From assembly GCA_002454125.1 (NCBI GenBank), contig DKII01000170.1:14606-21259 (forward strand): 6,654 nt of DNA. The letters are read 5' to 3'. The DNA comes from Novosphingobium sp. UBA6722. Its GTDB lineage: Bacteria > Pseudomonadota > Alphaproteobacteria > Sphingomonadales > Sphingomonadaceae. Made by a program: the position numbers and the translations under genes. The notes under the pieces were generated by a model that was not told the origin of the DNA, ran no database searches, and was given only the letters and a program-made list of their open reading frames with translations. Below, one piece after another: positions 1 to 5,385 of the stretch (positions are counted from its first letter, which is position 1; each line of letters begins with the position of its first letter).

Positions 1-447
1 GTGGTTGGTCGGTTCGTCGAGCAGGAGCAAGTCGGGCTCGCTCGCCAGCGCCCGGGCGAGGGCCGCACGGCGCCGCTCTCCGCCGCTGGCACTGTCCGAC
101 TTGCGGCTCATGTCGATGCCCAGCTGGCCGGCAATGGCTTCCACCTCGTGGCGGGGCGGGGCATCCTTGCCGTGCAGGGCAAAGTCCATCAGCGTGTCAT
201 AGCCGGTGAAAAACGGATCCTGCTCCAGCGTCACGATCCTGGTGCCTGGCTGGATCGAGCGCTTGCCCTTGTCAGCCTCGACCTCGCCCGAGATCAGCCT
301 GAGCAGCGTGGTCTTGCCAGCGCCATTGCGGCCGATCAGCGCCAGCCGGTCACGCGGGCCGATGTGCAGGTCAAGATCGCGGAACAGCCAGCCGGAGCCC
401 TGTTGCAGGCCCAGGGCTTCCCAGGAAAGGATCGGTGCGGCGGCCAT
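1..447 (-). CDS. ABC-F family ATPase (Uup-like), N-terminal part, cut by window edge
   Basis: Reading the minus strand from the ATG at 447 gives 149 uninterrupted codons that run off the left edge. The protein has a Walker A motif GRNGAGKTT at residues 39-47, a Q-loop region LEQDP at 74-78, an ABC signature SGGERRRAALARAL at 121-134, and Walker B LLLLDEPTNH at 140-149. SGGE...DEPTNH with no membrane segment is typical of ABC-F proteins, soluble tandem-ATPase factors that act on ribosomes; in Uup-like members the role concerns translation or DNA stability. Only the first of two expected ATPase domains is visible, so the subtype (Uup, EttA or other) is uncertain. An in-frame stop at 462-460 makes 447 the first possible ATG. 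The Shine-Dalgarno match is weak (AGGG about 10 nt upstream). It is divergent from the aminotransferase gene. Confidence 0.93.
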   Translation of the reverse strand, partial: MAAAPILSWEALGLQQGSGWLFRDLDLHIGPRDRLALIGRNGAGKTTLLRLISGEVEADKGKRSIQPGTRIVTLEQDPFFTGYDTLMDFALHGKDAPPRHEVEAIAGQLGIDMSRKSDSASGGERRRAALARALASEPDLLLLDEPTNH

Positions 448-479
448 GGCCCGCGCGCCCTAGCTGGTGAGGCAGAGCG

Positions 480-508
480 TTGACAAGCACCGATCCGGTG
501 CGGATGAG
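480..508 (+). promoter_or_regulatory. Candidate promoter with inverted repeat in the spacer
   Basis: TTGACA at 480-485 matches the sigma70 -35 consensus exactly. At 17-bp spacing lies a poor -10 hexamer, GATGAG at 503-508. The spacer contains a perfect inverted repeat, GCACCG-atc-CGGTGC, at 487-501, which looks like an operator or a leader hairpin. TTGACAA reads TTGTCAA on the other strand, so the same spot could also supply a -35 element for the divergent ABC-F gene. The predicted transcript start would fall almost on the aminotransferase ATG, and the -10 is weak, so this is only a candidate. Confidence 0.3.
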
Positions 509-513
509 GGGCC

Positions 514-1356
514 ATGCGCACAGTCTGGCTCAACGGGGAATTCCTGCCCGAAACCGAAGCAAGGGTACCGATCTTCGATCGTGGCCTGCTTTTCGCGCAG
601 GGTGTCTATGAAGTGCCCCCGGTGATCGATGGGCATTTCTGCAACTGGCCGCACCATGCCGCGCGCCTCGGTCGCTCGATGGAACTGGCCCGGATCACCG
701 ACGATACGGACTGGCCGCCGATCCTGAACGAGCTGATCAAGCGCAACGGGCTCACCGAGGGGCGGATATATCTGCAGGTAACTGGCGGCGCACCGGCGGA
801 TCGGGACTTTCTGTCGCCGCTGGAGCCGGTGCCGGCCACGCGCTTTGCCTTTACCCAGGCCGCGCCGGTGGTGGATCAGCCCAAGGCGCTCGAAGGCTTG
901 CGGATCGTGCTGCACCCCGAAGGCCGCTGGGCCCTTCGCTCGGCCAAGACGACGCAGCTGCTTTATGCTGTGCTGGCCAAGGAAGCCGCGCGTGAAGCCG
1001 GTACGGACGATGCCTGGCTGGTCGATGGCGGCATGGTGACTGAAGGGACCAGTGCCAACGCCCACATCATCGACAGCCGCGGCGTATTGGTTTCACATCC
1101 GGTCGATCATGGGGTGCTGCCGGGTATCTCGCGCCTTTCGGTCCTGCCACTGGCGCAGGATATGGGTCTGGCGATCGAGGAACGGGCCTTCTCGGTTGAA
1201 GAGCTGTTTGCGGCACGCGAAGCTTTTGTGACCAGCGCGACCACGGTTGTCATGCCGGTGGTCGAAGTCGATGGCCGCAAGATCGGCGATGGCCGGCCAG
1301 GTGCGCTCACGGCTGAGCTACGGAAGCGCTATGTTGAGCGGCTACGCAACTCGTGA
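514..1356 (+). CDS. Fold-type IV PLP aminotransferase, D-amino-acid aminotransferase-like
   Basis: A 280-aa cytoplasmic protein close in length to D-alanine aminotransferases (about 280 aa), which exchange amino groups between D-amino acids and 2-oxoacids and supply D-Glu or D-Ala for peptidoglycan. Aligned by eye to the Bacillus enzyme, the PLP-binding lysine is K145 (RSAKTTQLL), the glutamate facing the pyridine nitrogen is E177 (VTEGTSAN), and the active-site tyrosine is Y32 (GVYEV). The C-terminal TSATTVVMPVVEVDG segment fits the phosphate-binding part of class IV. The start is supported by TGAGGGG at 505-511. The loop equivalent to the carboxylate trap R98/H100 reads TGGAPADRDF (residues 90-99) and does not show the usual R-x-H, so substrate range may differ. 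A branched-chain aminotransferase or aminodeoxychorismate lyase is less likely. It is probably a separate transcript from the downstream operon. Confidence 0.9.
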   Translation: MRTVWLNGEFLPETEARVPIFDRGLLFAQGVYEVPPVIDGHFCNWPHHAARLGRSMELARITDDTDWPPILNELIKRNGLTEGRIYLQVTGGAPADRDFLSPLEPVPATRFAFTQAAPVVDQPKALEGLRIVLHPEGRWALRSAKTTQLLYAVLAKEAAREAGTDDAWLVDGGMVTEGTSANAHIIDSRGVLVSHPVDHGVLPGISRLSVLPLAQDMGLAIEERAFSVEELFAAREAFVTSATTVVMPVVEVDGRKIGDGRPGALTAELRKRYVERLRNS

Positions 1357-1358
1357 GC

Positions 1359-1375
1359 CATTCACAGTCCGTTCA
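1359..1375 (+). promoter_or_regulatory. Candidate OmpR/PhoP-type direct-repeat site
   Basis: Two six-base half-sites, CATTCA at 1359-1364 and CGTTCA at 1370-1375, match in 5 of 6 positions and are separated by 5 bp, giving the 11-bp period used by PhoP/OmpR-family dimers on DNA. The repeat lies 2 bp after the aminotransferase stop and 24 bp before the ATG of the small secreted protein that leads the two-component operon. Autoregulation by the response regulator is an inference. No clear -10 is seen at the expected distance. Confidence 0.35.
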
Positions 1376-1388
1376 ATCCTGGCAGGAT
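1376..1388 (+). repeat. 13-bp inverted repeat overlapping leader and ribosome-binding region
   Basis: ATCCTG-g-CAGGAT is a perfect odd-length palindrome. In RNA it could fold as a 5-bp stem (ATCCT/AGGAT) with a GGC loop, burying the AGGA at 1384-1387. The second AGG, at 1389-1391 with six-base spacing from the ATG at 1400, stays outside the stem. It could be a DNA operator half of the adjoining direct repeat or a small translational element. It is short enough to be chance. Confidence 0.35.
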
Positions 1389-1399
1389 AGGTGCACAGC

Positions 1400-1693
1400 A
1401 TGATCAGAAGCTTGCTTGCCATTGCCCTAGTTGCCAGCATTCCTGCTGCACCTGCCGCCGCCAGTCAGGGTGACGAGGCTGGCATGGCGCGCAAGGACCT
1501 GCGTGCCGGCAACGTCCGCCCCTTGCGCGAGATTGAGCGCCGGGTCCTGCCGATGATGGCTGGGGCGCAGTACCTGGGCCCGGAATACGATCCGGCGGCC
1601 TATACCTATCGCCTCAAGTTCATTCGCGACGGACGCGTCATGTTCGTCGACGTAGACGCCCGCTCCGGCGAAGTTCTGCGGCAATCCCGCTAG
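1400..1693 (+). CDS. Small secreted PepSY-like protein, putative modulator of adjacent kinase
   Basis: From the ATG at 1400 the product is 97 aa. Residues 1-21 form a signal peptide: a basic start (MIR), a hydrophobic core (SLLAIALVASI), then an Ala-rich region ending AAA before S22. The mature part resembles one PepSY unit: VRPLREIERRVLPMMAG (39-55), a helix, then YTYRLKFIRDGRVMFVDVDARSGEVL (68-93), with the typical strand pattern and the closing D-x-x-x-G-x-V/I-L. PepSY modules often inhibit or bind partners in the periplasm. Its position just upstream of a PhoP/PhoQ-like pair recalls FeuN, a small periplasmic modulator encoded next to FeuP/FeuQ in Sinorhizobium; the shared role is inferred. 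A GTG at 1391 in frame would add MHS, but AGGTG at 1389-1393 is well spaced for 1400 and leaves only 3 nt for the GTG. Secretion is well supported; function is not. Confidence 0.85.
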   Translation: MIRSLLAIALVASIPAAPAAASQGDEAGMARKDLRAGNVRPLREIERRVLPMMAGAQYLGPEYDPAAYTYRLKFIRDGRVMFVDVDARSGEVLRQSR

Positions 1694-1718
1694 CTTGACG
1701 CCGCTGCCTGCGGCAAGC
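1693..1718 (+). other. Hairpin between secreted-protein gene and response regulator
   Basis: GCTT (1693-1696) pairs with AAGC (1715-1718), and GCCGC (1700-1704) with GCGGC (1710-1714), leaving a 3-nt bulge (GAC) and a 5-nt loop. This gives 9 bp starting at the last base of the stop codon. No U-run follows, so a full intrinsic terminator is unlikely; partial attenuation or mRNA stabilisation between the first and second genes is possible. A competing fold (TGCC-tgc-GGCA) exists. Confidence 0.4.
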
Positions 1719-1750
1719 AGAACGGCATTCCACAACAGGGAATTTTTGCG

Positions 1751-2428
1751 ATGCGCATCCTGATCGTCGAGGACGAACCGACCCTTGGCAAGCAGCTCAA
1801 GTCCACGCTCGAAGCGACCGGCTATGCCGTCGATCTTTCGACCGATGGCGAGGACGGGCACTTCATGGGTTCGACCGAGGAATACGATGCCGTGATCCTC
1901 GACCTGGGCCTGCCGGAGATTGACGGGCTGACCGTGCTGGGCATGTGGCGCAAGGAAGGTCGCAAGTTCCCCGTGCTGGTGCTGACGGCGCGTGACAGCT
2001 GGTCAGACAAGGTCGCCGGCCTTGATGCCGGGGCTGACGATTACCTCGCCAAGCCGTTCCAGACCGAGGAACTGATTGCCCGCCTGCGCGCGCTGATCCG
2101 CCGCGCTTCGGGCAATACCAGCAGCGAACTGATTGCTGGCGATGTGCGGCTGGACACGCGTTCGGGCCGGGTCACGCTCAATGGCGAACCGGTCAAGCTG
2201 ACGGCGCAGGAATACAAGCTGCTGTCCTACCTGCTGCATCACAAGGGCAAGGTCGTCAGCCGCACAGAGCTGATCGAGCACATCTATGACCAGGATTTCG
2301 ATCGCGATTCGAACACGATCGAGGTTTTCGTTACCCGCATCCGCAAGAAGCTGGGTGCAGACGTGATCACCACGATCCGCGGCCTGGGTTATAGCCTTGA
2401 CGATCCGGCCGAAGGCAGCCGCGGCTAG
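1751..2428 (+). CDS. OmpR/PhoP-family response regulator (PhoP/FeuP-like)
   Basis: A 225-aa two-domain regulator of normal family length. The receiver domain (about 1-116) has the acidic pocket E7-D8, phosphoacceptor D51 (VILDLGLP), T79 (VLTARDSW) and K101 (YLAKPF). The winged-helix DNA-binding domain (about 128-218) ends in VFVTRIRKKLG and TTIRGLGYSL, typical of OmpR/PhoP regulators. The ARDSWSDKV and TTIRGLGY segments closely resemble E. coli PhoP (ARESWQDKV, TTVRGQGY), placing it in the PhoP/FeuP branch rather than PhoB or OmpR proper. It should be phosphorylated by the kinase encoded 6 bp downstream and then bind tandem half-sites on DNA. AGGGAA at 1737-1742 is a good ribosome-binding site. 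TTGACG at 1695-1700 with CAGAAC 17 bp downstream is a weak possible internal promoter. The regulon cannot be read from this window. Confidence 0.96.
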   Translation: MRILIVEDEPTLGKQLKSTLEATGYAVDLSTDGEDGHFMGSTEEYDAVILDLGLPEIDGLTVLGMWRKEGRKFPVLVLTARDSWSDKVAGLDAGADDYLAKPFQTEELIARLRALIRRASGNTSSELIAGDVRLDTRSGRVTLNGEPVKLTAQEYKLLSYLLHHKGKVVSRTELIEHIYDQDFDRDSNTIEVFVTRIRKKLGADVITTIRGLGYSLDDPAEGSRG

Positions 2429-2434
2429 GCAGCG

Positions 2435-3817
2435 ATGACGGCGAGCGATCCTTCCGCGCGGGTGCCCGCGCATACCGGGTCGCTGTCACGCCGGATGATG
2501 TTGATCGCGGCAGGCTGGATCGTGGTCCTGCTCTCGCTTGGCGGGTTTGCGCTCGATCGGACGCTGACCGGGCTGGTCAGTCGCAATTTCGATGAACAGC
2601 TCGAATATGTGATGAACGCGATGATCGCTTCGGCCGAGATCGGTCCGGATGGTGAGGTGTTCTTCAACCGGCCGCTGGGCGATCAGCGCTTTCTTGAACC
2701 CAACAGCGGCCGGTACTGGCTGGTAACAGGCTCGGGGCATGAGAATTTCCCGTCGCGCTCGCTGTGGGATCGCAGCCTTGAGCTGAAGCACGATCATTTC
2801 GACAAGGCACCGCAACTCTACGACAATTTCCAGTACCCCGATGAACCGCTGCGGGTGATCGAGCGCACGGTTATCCTGCCAGACAGCGCGACCCGCTGGA
2901 AATTCGCCGTAGCCGCCAGCCGTGAAGACCTCGATCAACAGATCACCCGGATCCGTTCGATCCTGGTCTGGAGCTTCCTGGTGCTGGGGCTTGGCTTGTT
3001 TTCAATGGCGGCGCTGCAATCGTGGTATGGCCTGGGTCCGCTCCGCCGGGTGCGACTGGCGATCCAGCACCTGCGGGCTACTGGCCAGAACCGGCTGACC
3101 GAGCCTTTGCCGCTGGAAGTGCAGCCGCTGGTCCAGGAACTCAACGCCCTGCTGGCACACTCGGAAAAGCAGGCCGAGGAAGCGCGCACCCATGCCGGCA
3201 ATCTGGCCCATGCGCTCAAGACGCCGCTGACCGTGGTGATGAACGCAGCGACGGCCAAGGCGCCGGATCTGTCCGATACCGTGATCCGAGAGGCGGCGGT
3301 GATGCGGCGGCAAGTCGATCACCACCTGGCGCGGGCGCGGGCAGTCGGGCGCCGCGCGGTCGGCCTCAGCCGCGCTTCGGTCTTCGACAGTGTCGAAGCG
3401 GTGCTGCGCGCGGTGACGCGGCTCTATGAAAAGACCCGCTTCGACCTTGACGGTAACCGCGCCGCCGAAGTGGCGATCGAGCGGCAGGACCTTGACGAGA
3501 TCCTGGGCAACTTGATCGAGAATGCGGCCAAATATGGCGGTGGCTCAGTCTTTGTCACGGTCGATCCGGCGGCGGAACCGAACTGGTGCGAGATCTGGGT
3601 CGAGGACGATGGCGTTGGTATCCCCGAAGCCGAGCGGACGCGCATTTTCGATCGCGGTGCACGGCTCGACACCACCAAGCCAGGCACGGGCCTGGGTCTG
3701 GCGATTGTCCGCGATGTGGCGGAAATCTATGGCGGCAGCGTGACGCTGGAGGAAAGCGAGGACCTTGGCGGCCTGCTGGTCAAGCTGCGGTTGCCGCGGG
3801 CAGCCAAGGCCGCTTGA
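2435..3817 (+). CDS. PhoQ/FeuQ-type sensor histidine kinase
   Basis: A 460-aa inner-membrane kinase. Residues 21-40 form the first membrane segment, 45-173 a periplasmic sensor, 175-194 the second membrane segment, and about 195-245 a HAMP-like linker (GLGPLRRVR). The DHp helix carries the phosphoacceptor H259 in NLAHALKTPLTVV, the PhoQ form of the H-box (E. coli NLTHSLKTPLAVL), without the acidic residue that follows His in most kinases. The ATPase domain has the N-box N363 (NLIENAAKYGG), G1 D392-x-G-x-G (DDGVGIP) and G2 GTGLGL at 417-422. The sensor has SRSLWDRSLEL and PLRVIERTV, as I recall from FeuQ-like kinases; the ligand is unknown. The start lies 6 bp after the regulator's stop, with AGG in the stop-codon overlap, so the two are surely co-translated. 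The stop abuts that of the opposing chorismate mutase gene. Confidence 0.95.
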   Translation: MTASDPSARVPAHTGSLSRRMMLIAAGWIVVLLSLGGFALDRTLTGLVSRNFDEQLEYVMNAMIASAEIGPDGEVFFNRPLGDQRFLEPNSGRYWLVTGSGHENFPSRSLWDRSLELKHDHFDKAPQLYDNFQYPDEPLRVIERTVILPDSATRWKFAVAASREDLDQQITRIRSILVWSFLVLGLGLFSMAALQSWYGLGPLRRVRLAIQHLRATGQNRLTEPLPLEVQPLVQELNALLAHSEKQAEEARTHAGNLAHALKTPLTVVMNAATAKAPDLSDTVIREAAVMRRQVDHHLARARAVGRRAVGLSRASVFDSVEAVLRAVTRLYEKTRFDLDGNRAAEVAIERQDLDEILGNLIENAAKYGGGSVFVTVDPAAEPNWCEIWVEDDGVGIPEAERTRIFDRGARLDTTKPGTGLGLAIVRDVAEIYGGSVTLEESEDLGGLLVKLRLPRAAKAA

Positions 3818-4105
3818 TTACTTCCCGGCCGCCTGTTCGTGATGGCGGATCACTTCCTGGATGATGAAGCGCAGGAACTTCTCCGAGAATTCGGGATCCA
3901 GGTTGGCTTCCACCGCCAGTTGCCGCAGGCGGGCGATCTGGCGCTCCTCACGCCCAGGGTCCGATGCGGGCAGGGCGTGCTCGGCCTTGTAGGCGCCCAC
4001 TGCCTTGGTGATCCGGAACCGCTCGGCCAGGATATGGATCAGGGCGGCATCGATATTGTCGATGGAGGCGCGGTAGCCGGCGAGGACGGGATCGGGTTCG
4101 GACAT
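3818..4105 (-). CDS. Chorismate mutase, AroQ class, monofunctional
   Basis: A 95-aa all-helical cytoplasmic enzyme converting chorismate to prephenate, the first step toward phenylalanine and tyrosine. Residues aligned to the E. coli mutase domain (R11, R28, K39, D48, R51, E52) are all present: R12 (YRASID), R29 (AERF), K40 (GAYKA), D49, R52 and E53 (SDPGREE). Q83 (FIIQEVI) is the likely counterpart of Q88. Without a signal peptide or a fused prephenate dehydratase or dehydrogenase domain, it is a stand-alone cytoplasmic AroQ. A PchB-type isochorismate pyruvate lyase is the main alternative, but no siderophore genes are nearby. The start at 4105 has no clear Shine-Dalgarno sequence; an in-frame stop at 4141-4139 limits extension. 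It is convergent with the histidine kinase and divergent from the polyprenyl synthase. Confidence 0.93.
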   Translation of the reverse strand: MSEPDPVLAGYRASIDNIDAALIHILAERFRITKAVGAYKAEHALPASDPGREERQIARLRQLAVEANLDPEFSEKFLRFIIQEVIRHHEQAAGK

Positions 4106-4194
4106 ATTTGGCCAGCTAGCATGCAGTTTTACGAAAGGCTATTGCTGCAATTGCACTTGCCGATGGGCGGCCACCCTCGCTAGGGGCGAAGGCG
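4106..4194. promoter_or_regulatory. Divergent intergenic region, chorismate mutase / polyprenyl synthase
   Basis: These 89 bp must hold the 5' ends of both flanking genes. A perfect 10-bp palindrome, TGCAATTGCA, sits at 4146-4155, embedded in a run with TTGC at 4142, 4151 and 4157; it is a possible operator. AGGGG at 4182-4186 is the ribosome-binding site for the plus-strand gene. I could not find a convincing pair of -35 and -10 boxes on either strand. Confidence 0.4.
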
Positions 4195-5211
4195 ATGAGC
4201 GCTGACATTATCCCGCTGCGCAAGCGCGCGACCGAGCCTTCGCTGGCCCCGATCCTGGCGCTGACGGCGGAAGGCATGAACGCCGTCAATGCAGTGATCC
4301 TGGATCGGATGCAAAGTCGGATCCCGCTGATCCCAACACTGGCCGGGCATTTGATTGCCGGTGGCGGCAAGCGGATGCGGCCGATGCTGACGCTCGCTGG
4401 TGCAGCCCTGTGCGATTACCACGGCACCCGGCACCACAAGCTGGCTGCGGCGGTGGAGTTCATTCATACTGCCACGCTGCTGCACGATGACGTGGTCGAT
4501 GGCTCGGAACTGCGCCGCGGCAAGTCCACCGCCAATATCGTCTTCGGCAATCCGGCGACGGTGCTGGTTGGCGATTTCCTGTTCACGCGTTCATTCGAAC
4601 TGATGGTCGAGGACGGCAGCCTCAAGGTGCTCAAGATCCTCTCCAACGCCAGCTCGGTGATTTCCGAGGGCGAGGTCGATCAGCTTACCGCGCAGCGCCA
4701 GATCGAAACGAGCGAGGAACGCTATCTCTCGATCATCGGCTCAAAGACAGCCGCACTGTTCGCCGCCGCCACGCGGATCGCGGCCGTGGTTGCCGAGCGC
4801 AGCGAGGCCGATGAACGCGCGCTGGAAGATTACGGCCGCAATCTCGGCATTGCCTTCCAGCTGGTCGACGATGCGATGGATTACGATTCTGAAGCCGGCG
4901 AGATGGGCAAGGGCAAGGGCGATGATTTCCGCGAGGGCAAGATGACTCTGCCGGTGATCCTGGCCTATGCCCGTGGCTCTGATGAAGAGCGCCGCTTCTG
5001 GCAGGATGCGATCCAGGGCCATCGCAGTTCGGATGCCGATCTGGCCCATGCGATCACGCTGATCGCCCGCCATGATACCGTCAGCGCGACCCGCGACCGC
5101 GCGCGTCATTTTGCGCAGCGGGCGATTGACGCCATAGCCGGGTTCCCGGCCGGTGCAGCGCATGATGCGATGGTCGAAGCGGCCGAATTCGCGGTCGCTC
5201 GCCGCTTCTGA
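4195..5211 (+). CDS. ispB: Long-chain polyprenyl diphosphate synthase (octa-/decaprenyl, IspB/DdsA type)
   Basis: A 338-aa trans-isoprenyl diphosphate synthase that extends farnesyl diphosphate with isopentenyl diphosphate to make the ubiquinone side chain. The first aspartate-rich motif is D98-D99-V-V-D102 (LLHDDVVDGSELRRG) and the second D225-D226-A-M-D229 (FQLVDDAMDYD). GGGKRMRP near residue 57 binds the diphosphate. Five residues before the first motif is alanine (FIHTATLLHDD), not a bulky aromatic residue, which marks long-chain enzymes and matches E. coli IspB nearly word for word; GDFLFTRSF also fits. Since alphaproteobacteria mostly use ubiquinone-10, the product is probably decaprenyl diphosphate, but chain length cannot be read with certainty. 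AGGGG lies 8 nt before the start. It is divergent from the chorismate mutase and appears monocistronic. Confidence 0.95.
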   Translation: MSADIIPLRKRATEPSLAPILALTAEGMNAVNAVILDRMQSRIPLIPTLAGHLIAGGGKRMRPMLTLAGAALCDYHGTRHHKLAAAVEFIHTATLLHDDVVDGSELRRGKSTANIVFGNPATVLVGDFLFTRSFELMVEDGSLKVLKILSNASSVISEGEVDQLTAQRQIETSEERYLSIIGSKTAALFAAATRIAAVVAERSEADERALEDYGRNLGIAFQLVDDAMDYDSEAGEMGKGKGDDFREGKMTLPVILAYARGSDEERRFWQDAIQGHRSSDADLAHAITLIARHDTVSATRDRARHFAQRAIDAIAGFPAGAAHDAMVEAAEFAVARRF

Positions 5212-5231
5212 GCGGGTTGGATTCGTACCCT

Positions 5232-5290
5232 TCACCGTTTCGTCGCTACAGGTCCACCATTGGCCGAAATCCGCCCTCCGAAAGCGGTGA
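5232..5290. repeat. Inverted repeat with long loop, ispB-sciP intergenic
   Basis: TCACCGTTTCG at 5232-5242 is complementary to CGAAAGCGGTGA at 5279-5290 over 11 bp with one bulged G (5284); the loop between them is 36 nt. It begins 20 bp after the ispB stop and ends 14 bp before the CtrA-like box. It could be part of the ispB 3' end, a structured leader or an operator pair. No U-run follows on the plus strand, so it is not a standard intrinsic terminator. Confidence 0.45.
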
Positions 5291-5303
5291 GCCGTGCTCC
5301 AAA

Positions 5304-5322
5304 TTTAGACCAATTTAACCAT
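5304..5322 (+). promoter_or_regulatory. CtrA-box-like element in sciP promoter
   Basis: TTTA (5304-5307), 7 bp, then TTAA (5315-5318) matches the CtrA consensus TTAA-N7-TTAA in 7 of 8 positions. The second half continues as TTAACCAT (5315-5322), the extended half-site I recall from Caulobacter CtrA targets. It lies in the only AT-rich patch of this intergenic region, 63 bp before the sciP start, at a suitable distance for a CtrA site overlapping a -35 region. The -10 is not clear. sciP is a CtrA-activated gene in Caulobacter, so the context agrees. Confidence 0.6.
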
Positions 5323-5337
5323 CCAAGCCGAGATTGA

Positions 5338-5342
5338 GACTC
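5338..5342. promoter_or_regulatory. GANTC (CcrM methylation) site in sciP leader
   Basis: GACTC is a recognition site for the CcrM adenine methyltransferase, which marks cell-cycle promoters in many alphaproteobacteria. It is 15 bp downstream of the CtrA-like box, near the expected transcription start. A second GANTC (GATTC) lies at 5220-5224, just after ispB. Single five-base matches are weak evidence. Confidence 0.4.
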
Positions 5343-5385
5343 GCTTAGGGGGCCGATGTTGTTTCACTCAACTGAGGTCGTGATC

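Noticed and set aside
1..483. Plus-strand open frame of 160 codons at the left edge
   Set aside because: The minus strand encodes Walker A, ABC signature and Walker B in order, so the plus-strand frame is an antisense shadow.
460..1065. Long minus-strand open frame of about 200 codons antisense to the aminotransferase gene
   Set aside because: It is a shadow of the GC-rich coding strand. The plus strand encodes a clear PLP enzyme with all catalytic residues, while the antisense translation shows no recognisable domain and runs into the divergent promoter region.
1391..1399. GTG at 1391 as the start of the PepSY-like protein
   Set aside because: Spacing to AGGA is only 3 nt and it adds MHS before the signal peptide. 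The ATG at 1400 has better spacing and a normal n-region.
1427..2938. Several antisense open frames of 80-156 codons opposite the two-component genes
   Set aside because: The sense genes are unmistakable, and the antisense products are low-complexity and without motifs, as expected in DNA with high GC at third positions.
5213..5230. GGGT...ACCC just after ispB as an intrinsic terminator
   Set aside because: The stem is only 4 bp with a loop of about 9 nt and no U-run follows.
5356..5385. ATG at 5356 as the sciP start
   Set aside because: It would add MLFHSTEVVI, unlike family N-termini, and lies close to the expected transcript start given the CtrA-like box. It cannot be fully excluded because AGGGGG precedes it.
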